Shown piece by piece: positions 34,609 through 44,274 of a stretch of DNA of 64,000 nt (its first letter is position 1; each line of letters opens with the position of its first letter). The stretch spans positions 122,963-186,962 of the forward strand of contig CALVCS010000009.1 in assembly GCA_944326035.1 (NCBI GenBank), given 5' to 3'. Under the pieces are notes generated by a model, which saw only the letters and a program-made list of their open reading frames with translations, did not search any database and had not been told where the DNA came from. The DNA is from an uncultured Alistipes sp. (lineage in GTDB: Bacteria; Bacteroidota; Bacteroidia; Bacteroidales; Rikenellaceae). The position numbers and the translations under genes are program-made.

Positions 34609-36407
34609 GCGATTTGGTAAGCTATTTCTCCCTCATCGGTGATGAGGAACAGTTCGAGATGACTATTTTCGGCGAGGAGTGCGGAACAGCAGGTCCAGCA
34701 TTTTTTCAGAAGCAACGGGAAAAAGCGTTCGGCATCGGAAGGGGTGAGTTTGCTCCATAGTTCACGCGCCATTTGTAATTGACTGATCGCCGTCAGAGCT
34801 TCTTGCGAGCACCCGGCTTCGGTGGCCAGTGTCTGTAAGAAGGATAGATTCATCAGTATTTTATGGCTGTGGGTGTCCAGGTTTCCTTCGGCGAGTTTGA
34901 CCGCCTTGCCTAGCATCAGCCCCAGGGTGATGTTACGAAAACCGGTTTCCCGAGCGATTTTCAGGGTCTCTCCGATGGCATTCCCGTAATGAATGAAGGC
35001 CTGTGGGGGTAACATCGGATAGCGGGTTTTGACGATTCGCTCGCTGCGGGCTCCGGAGTTTAATACGATGTGGGAGATGCCGGAAGCAACGGCCACTTCG
35101 AATTCGCGTCGGATGGCATCGAGAAAGGCTTCATGCGAAAAGGGCTGGACGATACCGGAGGTGCCGATGATGGAGAGCCCGTCGATCACGCCGACCCGGT
35201 GGTTGAAGGTTCTTTTCGCCAATTCTTGGCCACCGGGGATGCTGATCGTCACATCCAGTCCGCCGGCGTAGAGTTGGCGCAGTTCCCGTTCCATCATCTG
35301 GCGAGGAACGGGATTGATGGCCGGACCGCCGACCTCGATACCCAATCCGGGAAGGGTGACGGTTCCGATGCCCTCACCGCCGATAAAACGGATGTCGGCA
35401 TGGGTGTCACTGAAAGCGACCTGTGCCGTGATGATCACTCCGTTGGTGACATCGGGATCGTCGCCGGCCTCTTTCCGTACGCCGACGGTGACGCTGTGAT
35501 CGGCAAAGTTGACGAATTCGACCGGGAGGGAGAGTCTCTCCCCATCCGGCAGCGTGATCTGGATCCCTTCATAGGTTTCATGATTCAACAGGGCAGCGAG
35601 AGCCGTTTTAGCGGCGGCGGTGGCACACGTGCCGGTGGTCACTCCGCTGCGTAGGTCGAAAAAGTCGGGGAGTAGCCGTTCGATGGCCCGTCGTAAGGTG
35701 TAGCGCCCCGTCACGACCTGAAAGGAGGTGGGCAGCGGCGGTCGTTCGATGGCAAACACCTGCACACCATGTCGCAGCGCGGCGTTTACCTTTTCGGTGA
35801 ATCCGCCCGATTCGCCGCTCTCTTTGAGTAGAATGGCCTCGGGCAACAGACGGATGAGCCAAGGATCGATCACCCCGTCCTGCTCATAAAAAAGGATACG
35901 TTCGGCGGGAAAACCGACCTGGGCCCGGATCTTTTCGGAGGCCTCCCGTTGTAGAATCCGGAACCAGCAGTCGTGCTGTTGCCAATAGGAGCGGAGCTTG
36001 GCCAGGCTATTGACGCCGGTCAAGGCCAGCAGTCGGTTGACCTGATGACGTTCCAGTTGCGTGATGGCGTCGTCGAAGTCCCGGCACCAGACGATCTCTG
36101 GGCGATGAGGAGGGTATTGTCGTTCCAATCGGACCACCGGAATCTGCAGCCGGTCTGCGGTTTCGGCGATATTGCGGTGCAGGCCTGTTGCAAACGGATG
36201 GGCGGCGTCGACGATCAGACGAATCTGGTGCGCCTGGCAAAATGCCGTCATGGCCGCGGCATCCATGGCTCCGGCAATGTGTTCTCCCTGTCGGCAATCG
36301 ATCTGTTGGTCGGTTCCCTGGGTGGAATAGAAGTAGGGCTTCCCGGCCGTTTCGATCACCTCGACGGCGACTCTTCCTTCGGTCGTTCCTCCAAAAATCA
36401 GTATCAT
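34605..36407 (-). CDS. cbiJD: Fused cobalt-precorrin-6A reductase and cobalt-precorrin-5B C1-methyltransferase
   Basis: 600 aa. Residues 1-~245 are CbiJ/CobK: ILIFGGTTEGR at 2-12 for NADPH binding, DAAHPFA at 67-73 and a Leu-x-Gly segment LALTGVNSL. From residue 253 the CbiD domain starts with the signature RSGVTTGTCATAAAKTA, followed by VKKEAGDDPDVTNG-like VRKEAGDDPDVTNG and GGEGIGTVTLPGL. Thus two successive or near-successive steps of the anaerobic corrin pathway are in one chain. The presence of CbiD indicates the oxygen-independent route. ATGA overlaps on both sides. Confidence 0.92.
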   Translation of the reverse strand: MILIFGGTTEGRVAVEVIETAGKPYFYSTQGTDQQIDCRQGEHIAGAMDAAAMTAFCQAHQIRLIVDAAHPFATGLHRNIAETADRLQIPVVRLERQYPPHRPEIVWCRDFDDAITQLERHQVNRLLALTGVNSLAKLRSYWQQHDCWFRILQREASEKIRAQVGFPAERILFYEQDGVIDPWLIRLLPEAILLKESGESGGFTEKVNAALRHGVQVFAIERPPLPTSFQVVTGRYTLRRAIERLLPDFFDLRSGVTTGTCATAAAKTALAALLNHETYEGIQITLPDGERLSLPVEFVNFADHSVTVGVRKEAGDDPDVTNGVIITAQVAFSDTHADIRFIGGEGIGTVTLPGLGIEVGGPAINPVPRQMMERELRQLYAGGLDVTISIPGGQELAKRTFNHRVGVIDGLSIIGTSGIVQPFSHEAFLDAIRREFEVAVASGISHIVLNSGARSERIVKTRYPMLPPQAFIHYGNAIGETLKIARETGFRNITLGLMLGKAVKLAEGNLDTHSHKILMNLSFLQTLATEAGCSQEALTAISQLQMARELWSKLTPSDAERFFPLLLKKCWTCCSALLAENSHLELFLITDEGEIAYQIA

Positions 36408-38179
36408 GGCCGGAAAAGGTGTTTGAAGTGATGATCATAGAGCCGGGATAGGCCCTGTCGATTGTCGATCGCCTCTCCGACGACCAGCAACGTGGTGAGG
36501 GTCAGGTGATGGTCCCGAACGATTTTGGCCAGGTCTTTGAGCTGGCCGCGATAGATGCGCTCCTCTTTCCAGGTTAGCTTGTAGCAGGCGGCCACCGGGG
36601 TTTCGGGCGGATAGGCCTGCAGCAGCTCGGCCTGCACCTCCTCGACAATGGCAGCACTCAGGTAGATGCACATCGTGCTTTGCGAGGCGGCCAGTTTATG
36701 GAGTTGTTCCTTTTCCGGCATGGGGGTTCGGCCTTCGCCTCGGGTCAGGATGATGGTCTGTACCTTTTCCGGAATGGTAAACTGCGAACGCAGAGCCGCG
36801 GCCGCGGCTTGGAAGGAGGAGATGCCCGGCGTAATGTGGTAGGACATGTGATACCGGTCGAAGAAGGCCATCTGTTCCTGAATGGCGCCGTAGATGCAGG
36901 GATCTCCGGTATGCAGTCGTACCACCAGCAGCCCCCGGTCGTAGAACTCCTTCATCAGGTTGAATTGTTCTTCCAGGGTCATGCTGGCCGAGCTGCGTAC
37001 CACGCATCCCGGTTTGGCGTAATAGGTCAGTTCGATCGGCACCAGACTGCCGGCGTACAGGATCAGATCGGCTTCGGAGAGGAAGCGTTGTCCGCGAACC
37101 GAGATCAGTTCCGGATCTCCCGGACCGGCGCCGACGATTTCGATATGTCCGCCGCGTACAGCCTGACGCTCCAGGGCGACAGCAAAGGTGAAGTCGTTGT
37201 TGTCCGACAACTTGCCTTTTTGTTTTTCCAGCACCAGCGGGCCATCGTGGGCAGCTTTGATCGCACAGCTTTCCGCCACGCCCCAGACGCCGGTCACCTC
37301 GTGAACCTTCTCCGAAGGCTGGGCCACGGAGATCTCTTCCAAGGCCTCGGCGGGGAAAATATCGACGTGATCAAGCCCCCAGTGGTTTTTGAGCGTTTCC
37401 AGCAGCGGTTCCTCTTTTTTGAGCTCGATGGTGGCGATCGAACGGATCGACTCCGGTGCCAGGTGATGGGCCTGCAGGCTTTGTGCGATGTATGCCGGGA
37501 TGCCCGTCGGGTCGCAATCTTTCCGGCAACCGATCCCTAAGGTCAGCACTTTGGGTCGATAGTAGAGTACCGGGATCGTCGTTTCATAGAGAAATGGCGT
37601 CACCGCGATCAACAGACTGCATGACTGAGCTTCCGATACATCGTGGACGATTTGGACATGAGCCGGTTTGGTTCGTTCGAGTACTGCCGTTCCCCGATCT
37701 TTGATGTCGAGGAGCAGTCCGACTTTTTCGCCATTGACCAAAGCGAAAATCGCTCGATTCATTTCGGCTTTGGTGGCGCTGACCGTCCATCCATACCGAT
37801 CGCCCAGGGTGTCGAGGGCCCAAAGATTCATCGAATCGCTTTGGGTGGTGATAATCGGTTCGGCTCCGAGGATATGGGCCACCTGTCGGCAGAGTTCGTT
37901 GGCGCCACCGACATGTCCGGAGAGAACGGAGATCACATAGTGTCCACACGAATCGATACATACGACGGCCGGATCGGTATATTTGTCGTGCAGATGCGGC
38001 ACGATGGTTCGTACACAGATGCCCAAAGCGCCAATGAACAGAATATGGTCATATTGAGCGAACAGCTCGTCGGTGAGCTCGCTGTTGCGGAGGATGTCGC
38101 AGGGACCGAGTTCTCGGGCGATCGTTTCGGCCAGCGATCGTCCGGTCTCGGTAACGTTGATGATGATCGTTTTTTTCAT
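36404..38179 (-). CDS. cbiGF: Fused cobalt-precorrin-5A hydrolase and cobalt-precorrin-4 C11-methyltransferase
   Basis: 591 aa. Residues 1-~330 are CbiG (GALGICVRTIVPHL, DSCGHYVISVLSGHVGGAN, and the C-terminal half with LTLGIGCRKDCDPTGI). From ~345 the CbiF/CobM methyltransferase follows: IEIVGAGPGDPELISVRG, then VVRLHTGDPCIYGA and ITPGISSFQAAAA for SAM binding. CbiF methylates C-11 of cobalt-precorrin-4 and CbiG opens the lactone with loss of acetaldehyde, the next step, so the fusion joins consecutive reactions. 4-nt overlaps with both neighbours. Confidence 0.93.
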   Translation of the reverse strand: MKKTIIINVTETGRSLAETIARELGPCDILRNSELTDELFAQYDHILFIGALGICVRTIVPHLHDKYTDPAVVCIDSCGHYVISVLSGHVGGANELCRQVAHILGAEPIITTQSDSMNLWALDTLGDRYGWTVSATKAEMNRAIFALVNGEKVGLLLDIKDRGTAVLERTKPAHVQIVHDVSEAQSCSLLIAVTPFLYETTIPVLYYRPKVLTLGIGCRKDCDPTGIPAYIAQSLQAHHLAPESIRSIATIELKKEEPLLETLKNHWGLDHVDIFPAEALEEISVAQPSEKVHEVTGVWGVAESCAIKAAHDGPLVLEKQKGKLSDNNDFTFAVALERQAVRGGHIEIVGAGPGDPELISVRGQRFLSEADLILYAGSLVPIELTYYAKPGCVVRSSASMTLEEQFNLMKEFYDRGLLVVRLHTGDPCIYGAIQEQMAFFDRYHMSYHITPGISSFQAAAAALRSQFTIPEKVQTIILTRGEGRTPMPEKEQLHKLAASQSTMCIYLSAAIVEEVQAELLQAYPPETPVAACYKLTWKEERIYRGQLKDLAKIVRDHHLTLTTLLVVGEAIDNRQGLSRLYDHHFKHLFRP

Positions 38180-39363
38180 TGTGCTTTTAAAACGGTTATG
38201 GGATTGTACGCATCGAGTGCAATCCGATGGGTTTCGATGATTTTTCGCCCGAGGGCTTCGATGCCGGCAACAAAGGTGCGGCAGGTTTCGTCGCTGACCG
38301 AGTTGAAGACAATCACGCCTCCGGGCAGCAGGACCGAATCGATTCTCTGCAACATTTCGATCAGTTTGCCTCCGTGTCCGCCGATGAAGACGGCCTCCGG
38401 TCGGGGATAGGGAGAGAGATCGAGGTGCAGAAAGTCGCCGATAACGTATTGGATAGAGGGAGCGCCGAACTTTTCGCTGTTGAGTTGCAGGAGTCGTTCC
38501 GATTCCGGACGGATTTCAAAGGCCGTGATGTCGCACTCCGGAAACTGCAGACGCGCTTCGATGGAGACAGATCCGGTACAGAATCCGATGTCCCAGAAGG
38601 ATGGATGATGTCCCAAATCGAGCATCGAAAGTGTCAACAGCCGGATCGGCATTTTGGTGATCATCTTTTCGCGGCCTTCCAGGTGGAAAAAGGCTTTTTC
38701 TGAAATGCCGAAAACGGGATGACGAAGGCTGGTAGCGGTCAGAATCAGGCAATTCGGACAATCGAAGGTCTGTTCGGTTGCCTCTTGGAGGCTCAGCTGA
38801 CGGATTCTCTCCCGGGTTTCATGGCCAAGGTTCTCGCCGACGGTCATCTGGTAGTTGTCGTAGCCGTATTGCAGCATCCGTTGTGCGATGACGTTGGGGG
38901 TTTTGTTTCGATCTGTTAGTACCCCGATCATTCGTTCCCCCCGGATGAGGGCTTTGTCCAGGTTTTTCCACGGTCGGCCCGTCAACGACACATAGACCAT
39001 ATCGTGATAGGGCAGGCATCGTTTGTGGGCAAGCATTTGCAGCGAGTTGAAGAAAGGATAGACCTGAATGTGAGCTTTGGGAAACTCGCGCATCAGCGTA
39101 GTGGCGTACCCATAGAACAGCGGATCGCCCGAGGCGAAGACAACGATTTCCGGGTATTCGGCGTATTGTCGGAAAGCCTCTTCGAGCGGGACGGTCACGT
39201 CGATCCAGCGGCTTCCCTCCGGCAGAAGATCCCGCACGATTTCGTGGTGACGTTTTCCTCCGGAAAAAACTCGTCCCCGGGCGATGATTGTCCGAATTTC
39301 CGGCGGGAAAAATTGGGCCCGGCTGTCGGACAGACCGATGACGGTAAAGGCGGGTTCAGACAT
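38176..39363 (-). CDS. cbiET: Cobalt-precorrin-7 C5/C15-methyltransferase, CbiE-CbiT fusion
   Basis: 395 aa, as for CobL-type proteins. The N-terminal ~200 residues are CbiE (FSGGKRHHEIV, VVFASGDPLFYGYATTL, VGENLGHETRERI). The C-terminal ~190 residues are CbiT, a class I SAM methyltransferase with DIGFCTGSVSIEA as motif I and AVFIGGHGGKLIEML. Together they methylate C-5 and C-15 and decarboxylate the C-12 acetate. Overlaps the CobJ-CbiC gene by 8 nt and the CbiGF gene by 4. Confidence 0.93.
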   Translation of the reverse strand: MSEPAFTVIGLSDSRAQFFPPEIRTIIARGRVFSGGKRHHEIVRDLLPEGSRWIDVTVPLEEAFRQYAEYPEIVVFASGDPLFYGYATTLMREFPKAHIQVYPFFNSLQMLAHKRCLPYHDMVYVSLTGRPWKNLDKALIRGERMIGVLTDRNKTPNVIAQRMLQYGYDNYQMTVGENLGHETRERIRQLSLQEATEQTFDCPNCLILTATSLRHPVFGISEKAFFHLEGREKMITKMPIRLLTLSMLDLGHHPSFWDIGFCTGSVSIEARLQFPECDITAFEIRPESERLLQLNSEKFGAPSIQYVIGDFLHLDLSPYPRPEAVFIGGHGGKLIEMLQRIDSVLLPGGVIVFNSVSDETCRTFVAGIEALGRKIIETHRIALDAYNPITVLKAQ

Positions 39364-40759
39364 CTCTTCCGGGTTTTAATTGTTCGGCATCGGGCCAGCA
39401 CAAAATGGCGTTGGTGAGGGTGGCGGCCAGGTTGCTGCCTCCCTTACGCCCCTCTACGATGATTTTCGGGATCTCCGTAAAGGGTTTGATCATATGTTTG
39501 CTTTCGCAGACGTGGACGAACCCGACCGGAGCAGCGATCACCCCACAGGGATGCGCGACTCCCTTTCGAATCAGCGAACAGAGTTCCATGAGGGCTGTGG
39601 GGGCATTCCCGAAGACGAACAGGGCATCTGGGTGTTCTTCCACGGCTTTGCGAATGCCGGCCTGGGTACGGGTGATATGGTGAGCCCGGGCGTAGTCGGT
39701 GATGCCAGGGTCGTTCAGATAGCACTTAACCTCCAGCCCTAACCGTTGCAAGGCCCCTTTTCGGATACCGGAGGCTGCCATCGTCACGTCGGTCACAATG
39801 ACCTTTACTTGGCCGGACGCTAAACGGTCGTAAATTTTTGACAGAGCACCGTCGTCGACTTTCAGGATGTTTTCCATGTCGAAATCGGCGGTCGTGTGAA
39901 TGGCATGCAGCAGGGGCCATTTTTGGTTGATCGGGATGTCGGGGTGTTTCAACTCGCTGGCGATGGTGCGGAAACTTTCGATCATGATCGCCTGGCCCGA
40001 GTTGTTTGCTTCGGGGTCGAGCTCTTCGCGATAGTAGCCGCGAGGGGTGATCAGGCAATCGTCGACATGGTAGGTCTGGGAGTTGCCGATCAGCACGATG
40101 GTGAGCATGTCGATCTCCTGCGGGTCGAGTTCACCCAGGGTCGTGATCGAGACCTTTTGGTCGTTCCGACCGGCTTGGCGCACATAACCGACCGGTGTGT
40201 CGGCCGAGCGACTCTCCAGAAAGAGCTCTTTGAGTCGGTACAGTTGCCAGAAGCGACCGATGCTGCGGGGATTGTAGATGGCGGTCACGAAATCGCCTTC
40301 GGCAGCGGCTCGGATCCGTCGTTCGATTTTTTCCCACGGGGTCATGAGGTCGCTTAACGAGATGACACAGAAGTCATGACTGACGGGAGCCCCCAACAGT
40401 GAGGCCGCTTTTTGAAAGGCACTGATGCCGGGGATCACTTCGAGTTCCACATCGCTCTGACGCTGGATTTTCATTTCATAGGCCAGCGGGGCCATGCCGT
40501 AAATACTGGCATCGCCGGAGCTGATCAGACAGACGTTTTTGCCGCTTTCGGCCAGTTCGAACGCCTTTTCTACGCGGGCGATCTCTTGTTTCATGCCGCT
40601 ACCGGCCAGCTCGACGTCGTCGCGCAGATATTTTTTCACAAAGGGCAGGTATAGATTATAGCCGACCACCACGTCGCACGTGCTGAGTGCCGAAACGGCG
40701 TCCAGGGTAATGTCGCCTGAAATGCCAGGCCCGATACCTACAATGATAATCTTTTTCAT
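39356..40759 (-). CDS. cbiHC: Fused precorrin-3B C17-methyltransferase (CbiH/CobJ) and precorrin-8X methylmutase (CbiC)
   Basis: 467 aa. Residues 1-~250 are CbiH/CobJ: IIIVGIGPGISGDIT, VCLISSGDASIYGMA and VIPGISAFQKAAS. Residues ~255-467 are CbiC: the catalytic His in LLHAIHTTADFDM, VTDVTMAASGIRK and GNAPTALMEL. CbiH contracts the ring at C-17; CbiC performs the final methyl migration, so the fused steps are not adjacent in the pathway. No CbiL/CobI (precorrin-2 C20-methyltransferase) gene is visible in the window. Confidence 0.92.
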   Translation of the reverse strand: MKKIIIVGIGPGISGDITLDAVSALSTCDVVVGYNLYLPFVKKYLRDDVELAGSGMKQEIARVEKAFELAESGKNVCLISSGDASIYGMAPLAYEMKIQRQSDVELEVIPGISAFQKAASLLGAPVSHDFCVISLSDLMTPWEKIERRIRAAAEGDFVTAIYNPRSIGRFWQLYRLKELFLESRSADTPVGYVRQAGRNDQKVSITTLGELDPQEIDMLTIVLIGNSQTYHVDDCLITPRGYYREELDPEANNSGQAIMIESFRTIASELKHPDIPINQKWPLLHAIHTTADFDMENILKVDDGALSKIYDRLASGQVKVIVTDVTMAASGIRKGALQRLGLEVKCYLNDPGITDYARAHHITRTQAGIRKAVEEHPDALFVFGNAPTALMELCSLIRKGVAHPCGVIAAPVGFVHVCESKHMIKPFTEIPKIIVEGRKGGSNLAATLTNAILCWPDAEQLKPGRDV

Positions 40760-41748
40760 GCTATGTTTTTAGGAAGAATTTCTAATAATTCGGCGATGGT
40801 TTGGACCGTCTGTTGGTTGAGGCGGTACGCATCGGAGGTGATTTCGATTTCTGAGGTTCCTTCGGATTGGTTGTCAATGAAGTAGCCGTTCCGGGCCAGG
40901 GCTTTTTGCACCATGTTGTACCGACGGCCAGACCCTTTGACCCGAATGGGATAGCGACGAAGGTTGTCGATACGGAACAGCCCCAGATCCATATCGAACT
41001 TGACACCTTCGCGTTCAAAGAAATGGCCCATGTCTCCGGCGAGGGATAAATCTTCGGGAGTCCCGATTTTCAGTGCTTTATCTTTGTCGATCAGCCAGAT
41101 GCGATCGGCGATCTGCAGGGCAAGCTCCAAATCGTGGGTCGAGAGGAAGATCGTTTTATGTTGGGTACGCGACAGTCGTTGGAGCAGCTGCATGATCTCC
41201 ACTTTGCTGGGATAGTCCAGAAAAGCCGTCGGTTCATCCAGAAAGATAACCGGCGTCTCCTGGACCAATGCCTTGGCGATCATCACCTTCTGGCGCTCTC
41301 CATCGCTGAGCGTCTGGATCATGCGGCCGCGGAGACGTTCGATGCCTACGGTGGAGATGGCCTCGTCTACCTTGTGTTTATCCTCTTTGGAGAGGCGTCC
41401 CCAGAAACCGGTGTAGGGACTACGACCCATGCCCACCAGCTCTTCGATGGTCATGTTGGAGAGGTGAATACGGTCGGTAAGCACCACGCCGATCACTTTG
41501 GCCAGTTCGGCATCGGCGTAGGAGGTGAGCTTCCGCTGTTCGATGTATATTTCTCCCGACAAGGGCGGTTGAAAAGCCGCCAACGTTCTGAGCAAGGTCG
41601 ATTTTCCGGCACCATTGGGACCGAGCAGACAGGTCAGCTCCCCGCTGCGGAGCGAGGCGTTAATGTCTCGCGTAATGACGGCGTCGCCGTGTTTGGTGTG
41701 GTATCCGGTCACCAGATGTTGCACTTGTATGGTTATCTTTTCGTTCAT
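40756..41748 (-). CDS. ABC transporter ATP-binding protein, BtuD/FepC type
   Basis: 330 aa. Walker A GPNGAGKST (near residue 44), signature LSDGERQKVMIAKAL, Walker B VIFLDEPTAFLD and the H-loop STHDLE are complete. A ~70-residue C-terminal extension (after LFRIDNLRRYPIRV) exceeds the ~255 aa of BtuD; this extension is seen in Bacteroidetes homologues. It energises import through the permease encoded by the overlapping upstream gene. Context points to corrinoid rather than siderophore, but the family handles both. Confidence 0.9.
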   Translation of the reverse strand: MNEKITIQVQHLVTGYHTKHGDAVITRDINASLRSGELTCLLGPNGAGKSTLLRTLAAFQPPLSGEIYIEQRKLTSYADAELAKVIGVVLTDRIHLSNMTIEELVGMGRSPYTGFWGRLSKEDKHKVDEAISTVGIERLRGRMIQTLSDGERQKVMIAKALVQETPVIFLDEPTAFLDYPSKVEIMQLLQRLSRTQHKTIFLSTHDLELALQIADRIWLIDKDKALKIGTPEDLSLAGDMGHFFEREGVKFDMDLGLFRIDNLRRYPIRVKGSGRRYNMVQKALARNGYFIDNQSEGTSEIEITSDAYRLNQQTVQTIAELLEILPKNIA

Positions 41749-42776
41749 CGCTCCGATTTTCTTTTGTTAAACAGTACCCACATGACCACGGGAGCACCCA
41801 CCAGTGCCGTCACCGAATTGACGGGCAAGGCGCCTTCGAAGCCCGGCATGCGGGCGATCAGGTTGCACAACAGCGCCAGCGAGGCTCCGGCGCACAGGGA
41901 TGCGGGGAGCAGCACGGCGTGGTTCGAGGTGTGGAAAAGCCCCCGGCAGATGTGAGGCACGGCCAGTCCGAGGAAGACGATGGGACCACAATAGGCCGTT
42001 ACGATGGCGACCAGAATGCCGGCACAGGAGATAACCAGCAGACGGGCCCGTTTGATGTTGAGGCCGAGATTGCGGGCATAGGAGTCGCCCAGCAGGAGCA
42101 GGTTGAGGGTTTTGGTCAGCAGGAAGGAGAACGGCAGGACCACGAGCATAATCACGACGAATACGGTGGTTTGTCCGCCCGAAACGCGGGCGAAACTGCC
42201 GAGTCCCCAGATGACATAGGCTCGAATATCCTCTTCGGCGCTGAAAAACTTGAGGACGCCGATGATAGCCGTAGCGATGTACCCGATCATCACCCCCATG
42301 ATCAGCAACGAGACATTACCTCGTACTTTTTGCGACACATAGGCGATCAGGATCATGATCAATAGCGATCCGGCGATGGCGGAGAGGGTGAGGGTTACTT
42401 CGCCGATGAATCCGAGTTGGCTGAGGGCCACGCCTCCGATGCTACCGGACAGCAGAATGACGAAGGCCACTCCGAGACTGGCCCCGGAGCTGATCCCCAG
42501 GACCGAAGGTCCGGCGAGCGGGTTTCGGAAGACGGTCTGCATCATCAATCCGCTGACGGCCAATCCGGCGCCGGCCATGATGGCGGTCAAGGATTGGGGC
42601 AGGCGTGATTTCAGGATGATATTGCGCCAGATGGTATTTTCCTCTTCGCCCAGCAGCACCCTGATCACGGCGCGCACCGGAATCTCGACCGATCCCAACA
42701 CGAGGTTGAGCATGAAAAAGAGCGCGATGGAGGCGATCAAGCCGAACATTAACAGGGAGGTGTGTCGTTCTTTCAT
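41745..42776 (-). CDS. ABC transporter permease, FecCD/BtuC family
   Basis: 343 aa from the ATG at 42776; a longer frame upstream reads into the binding-protein gene and is rejected. About nine to ten membrane helices. FecCD signature segments are present: SGLMMQTVFRNPLAGPSVLGISSGASLG and the C-terminal GPIVFLGLAVPHICRGLF. It forms the channel of a vitamin B12, haem or siderophore importer. ATGA overlaps with the binding protein upstream and 4 nt with the ATPase downstream. Confidence 0.92.
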   Translation of the reverse strand: MKERHTSLLMFGLIASIALFFMLNLVLGSVEIPVRAVIRVLLGEEENTIWRNIILKSRLPQSLTAIMAGAGLAVSGLMMQTVFRNPLAGPSVLGISSGASLGVAFVILLSGSIGGVALSQLGFIGEVTLTLSAIAGSLLIMILIAYVSQKVRGNVSLLIMGVMIGYIATAIIGVLKFFSAEEDIRAYVIWGLGSFARVSGGQTTVFVVIMLVVLPFSFLLTKTLNLLLLGDSYARNLGLNIKRARLLVISCAGILVAIVTAYCGPIVFLGLAVPHICRGLFHTSNHAVLLPASLCAGASLALLCNLIARMPGFEGALPVNSVTALVGAPVVMWVLFNKRKSER

Positions 42777-43918
42777 GGGAGCAGGTGGTAATATTTGGGC
42801 GTGTGTTCCGGGAGAATGTCGGGATGGAAGACGTGGATGAAATCGGCCAGTACGACTTCCGGTTCGACCGGCATGGCTTCGTAAAACGGCACCTGTTTCA
42901 TGTTGCAATAGATCACGCCGTGCTGTTTCCACGCTTTGAAGTCGGTGTAGCGTTTATCCTGTGCTTCCAGGGCTTCATAACCGAAATCGCCGTCGAAACT
43001 GTTGACAATGCGCCAGTAGTCGGCGTTGGCGGCCTTCGTATAGACGGTTTCGTAATTGAGCGTGACGCCTCCGGATTCGGGGTTGTCTTTCAGAAAGTAA
43101 TCTGCGCCCGCATCGCTGAAAATCTGAGCCAGAAAGCTTTTCCCACCGACGGCATACCAGTTGCCGCCCCGCATCTCGCCGCTAAAAACGGTAGGACGTT
43201 GTCGAACCGAATCGGTCATGGCTTTCAGTTCGTTGTATCGTTTTTCGATGCCGGCGAAGGTGGCATTGGCTTTGGCCTCTTCCCCTGTGAGCAGACCGAC
43301 CACCTTCAGCCATTCGGCTTGCCCGAGCGGGGTGAGTTCTTTGTATCCGAGGTGGGGGATCAGCGGAATGTCGACATGGCGGAGCGCTTCATAGCCGCCT
43401 CGTTTGAACGGCGAGATCAGGATGATATCCGGCTGGATCGCCATGATCACCTCGTTGTCGAAATTGCCTTCGATCCCGATTTTTTGGGTCGTTCCGTTTT
43501 TCAGCTGTTCGTTCATCCGGGGATTATGCAGGTGACGGGTGCTGGTGATGCCGACCACTTTCTCGGTCAAATCGAGTTTGATAAAGTTGGAGAGCTGGAG
43601 CGAGGTCATGCAGATGGCGCTGTGGATGGGGGTTACGATTTTGGTATACCCCTCGGGTATTGCGCCGGAAAAGCCGTCGGGAACGAGGGCAAAATGGAAG
43701 TTTTCCTTTTCGTGGTGGACGGGGTCCTGGATATCCAGCAACACCACGCCCGTTTGGGGGTAACTGACGTTGAATCCTTGGGCATACTTCGGGGAGACGA
43801 TCCGGAGCGTGTCCGTTACCCCCTTCATCGTGGGGGTTTGCTGGTTCCCCGAGGGTTGGTTTCCGCACGCAGCCAGCCAGACCAGTCCAAAGATCCATAC
43901 GGTTTTCAAGATATGCAT
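42773..43918 (-). CDS. Periplasmic binding lipoprotein of the corrinoid/iron-complex importer, BtuF-like
   Basis: 381 aa. Lipoprotein signal with lipobox LAAC (Cys18). A class III binding-protein (TroA/BtuF) fold follows, with VVGITSTRHLHNPRMNE, NFDNEVIMAIQPDIILISPF and a long interlobe helix around residues 195-225. It delivers ligand to the FecCD-type permease. It lies between the hmuV-like gene and the permease in the riboswitch-led operon, so a corrinoid or other tetrapyrrole is the best guess for ligand. Confidence 0.88.
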   Translation of the reverse strand: MHILKTVWIFGLVWLAACGNQPSGNQQTPTMKGVTDTLRIVSPKYAQGFNVSYPQTGVVLLDIQDPVHHEKENFHFALVPDGFSGAIPEGYTKIVTPIHSAICMTSLQLSNFIKLDLTEKVVGITSTRHLHNPRMNEQLKNGTTQKIGIEGNFDNEVIMAIQPDIILISPFKRGGYEALRHVDIPLIPHLGYKELTPLGQAEWLKVVGLLTGEEAKANATFAGIEKRYNELKAMTDSVRQRPTVFSGEMRGGNWYAVGGKSFLAQIFSDAGADYFLKDNPESGGVTLNYETVYTKAANADYWRIVNSFDGDFGYEALEAQDKRYTDFKAWKQHGVIYCNMKQVPFYEAMPVEPEVVLADFIHVFHPDILPEHTPKYYHLLP

Positions 43919-43935
43919 AGCTGATTGTTTTTGAG

Positions 43936-44265
43936 TTATTCCGGGATATAGATAATTTCGCCGTTTTCGAGTTGGTAGGCCGATCCGACCCTGCGACCCC
44001 GATTTCCGGTAGCGGTTTGGGCCTCCGAAGGGGTGTATCGTTTGATCTCCGGGCCGGTTTTTTGAATAATTTCCATGTCGGCGGTGCCGGGGTTTTTCAG
44101 GAGGGTGAAATCCTCTTTCGAAAACAGTTCGGTTATGTTGAAATGGGTCACCATCGCCGCCATCAGAGCCACGGCAAAAACCATGGCCACATCGAACAGG
44201 TTGGTGAGAAAGAGCATCGGATTCTCTTCCGATTCTTCCGTATAGAGTATGTGGTTTCGTTTCAT
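43936..44265 (-). CDS. DUF2149 membrane protein, HmuV-like
   Basis: 109 aa. One membrane helix near residues 17-39 (MLFLTNLFDVAMVFAVALMAAM) and a soluble C-terminal part ending VGSAYQLENGEIIYIPE. This is the DUF2149 layout: an ExbD-like topology with short cytoplasmic N-terminus and periplasmic tail. As in hmu loci of Porphyromonas, it sits directly after a MotA/TolQ/ExbB-like gene (9 nt). It probably forms a proton-driven motor with that protein. Confidence 0.8.
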   Translation of the reverse strand: MKRNHILYTEESEENPMLFLTNLFDVAMVFAVALMAAMVTHFNITELFSKEDFTLLKNPGTADMEIIQKTGPEIKRYTPSEAQTATGNRGRRVGSAYQLENGEIIYIPE

Positions 44266-44274
44266 CCGAGGAGG

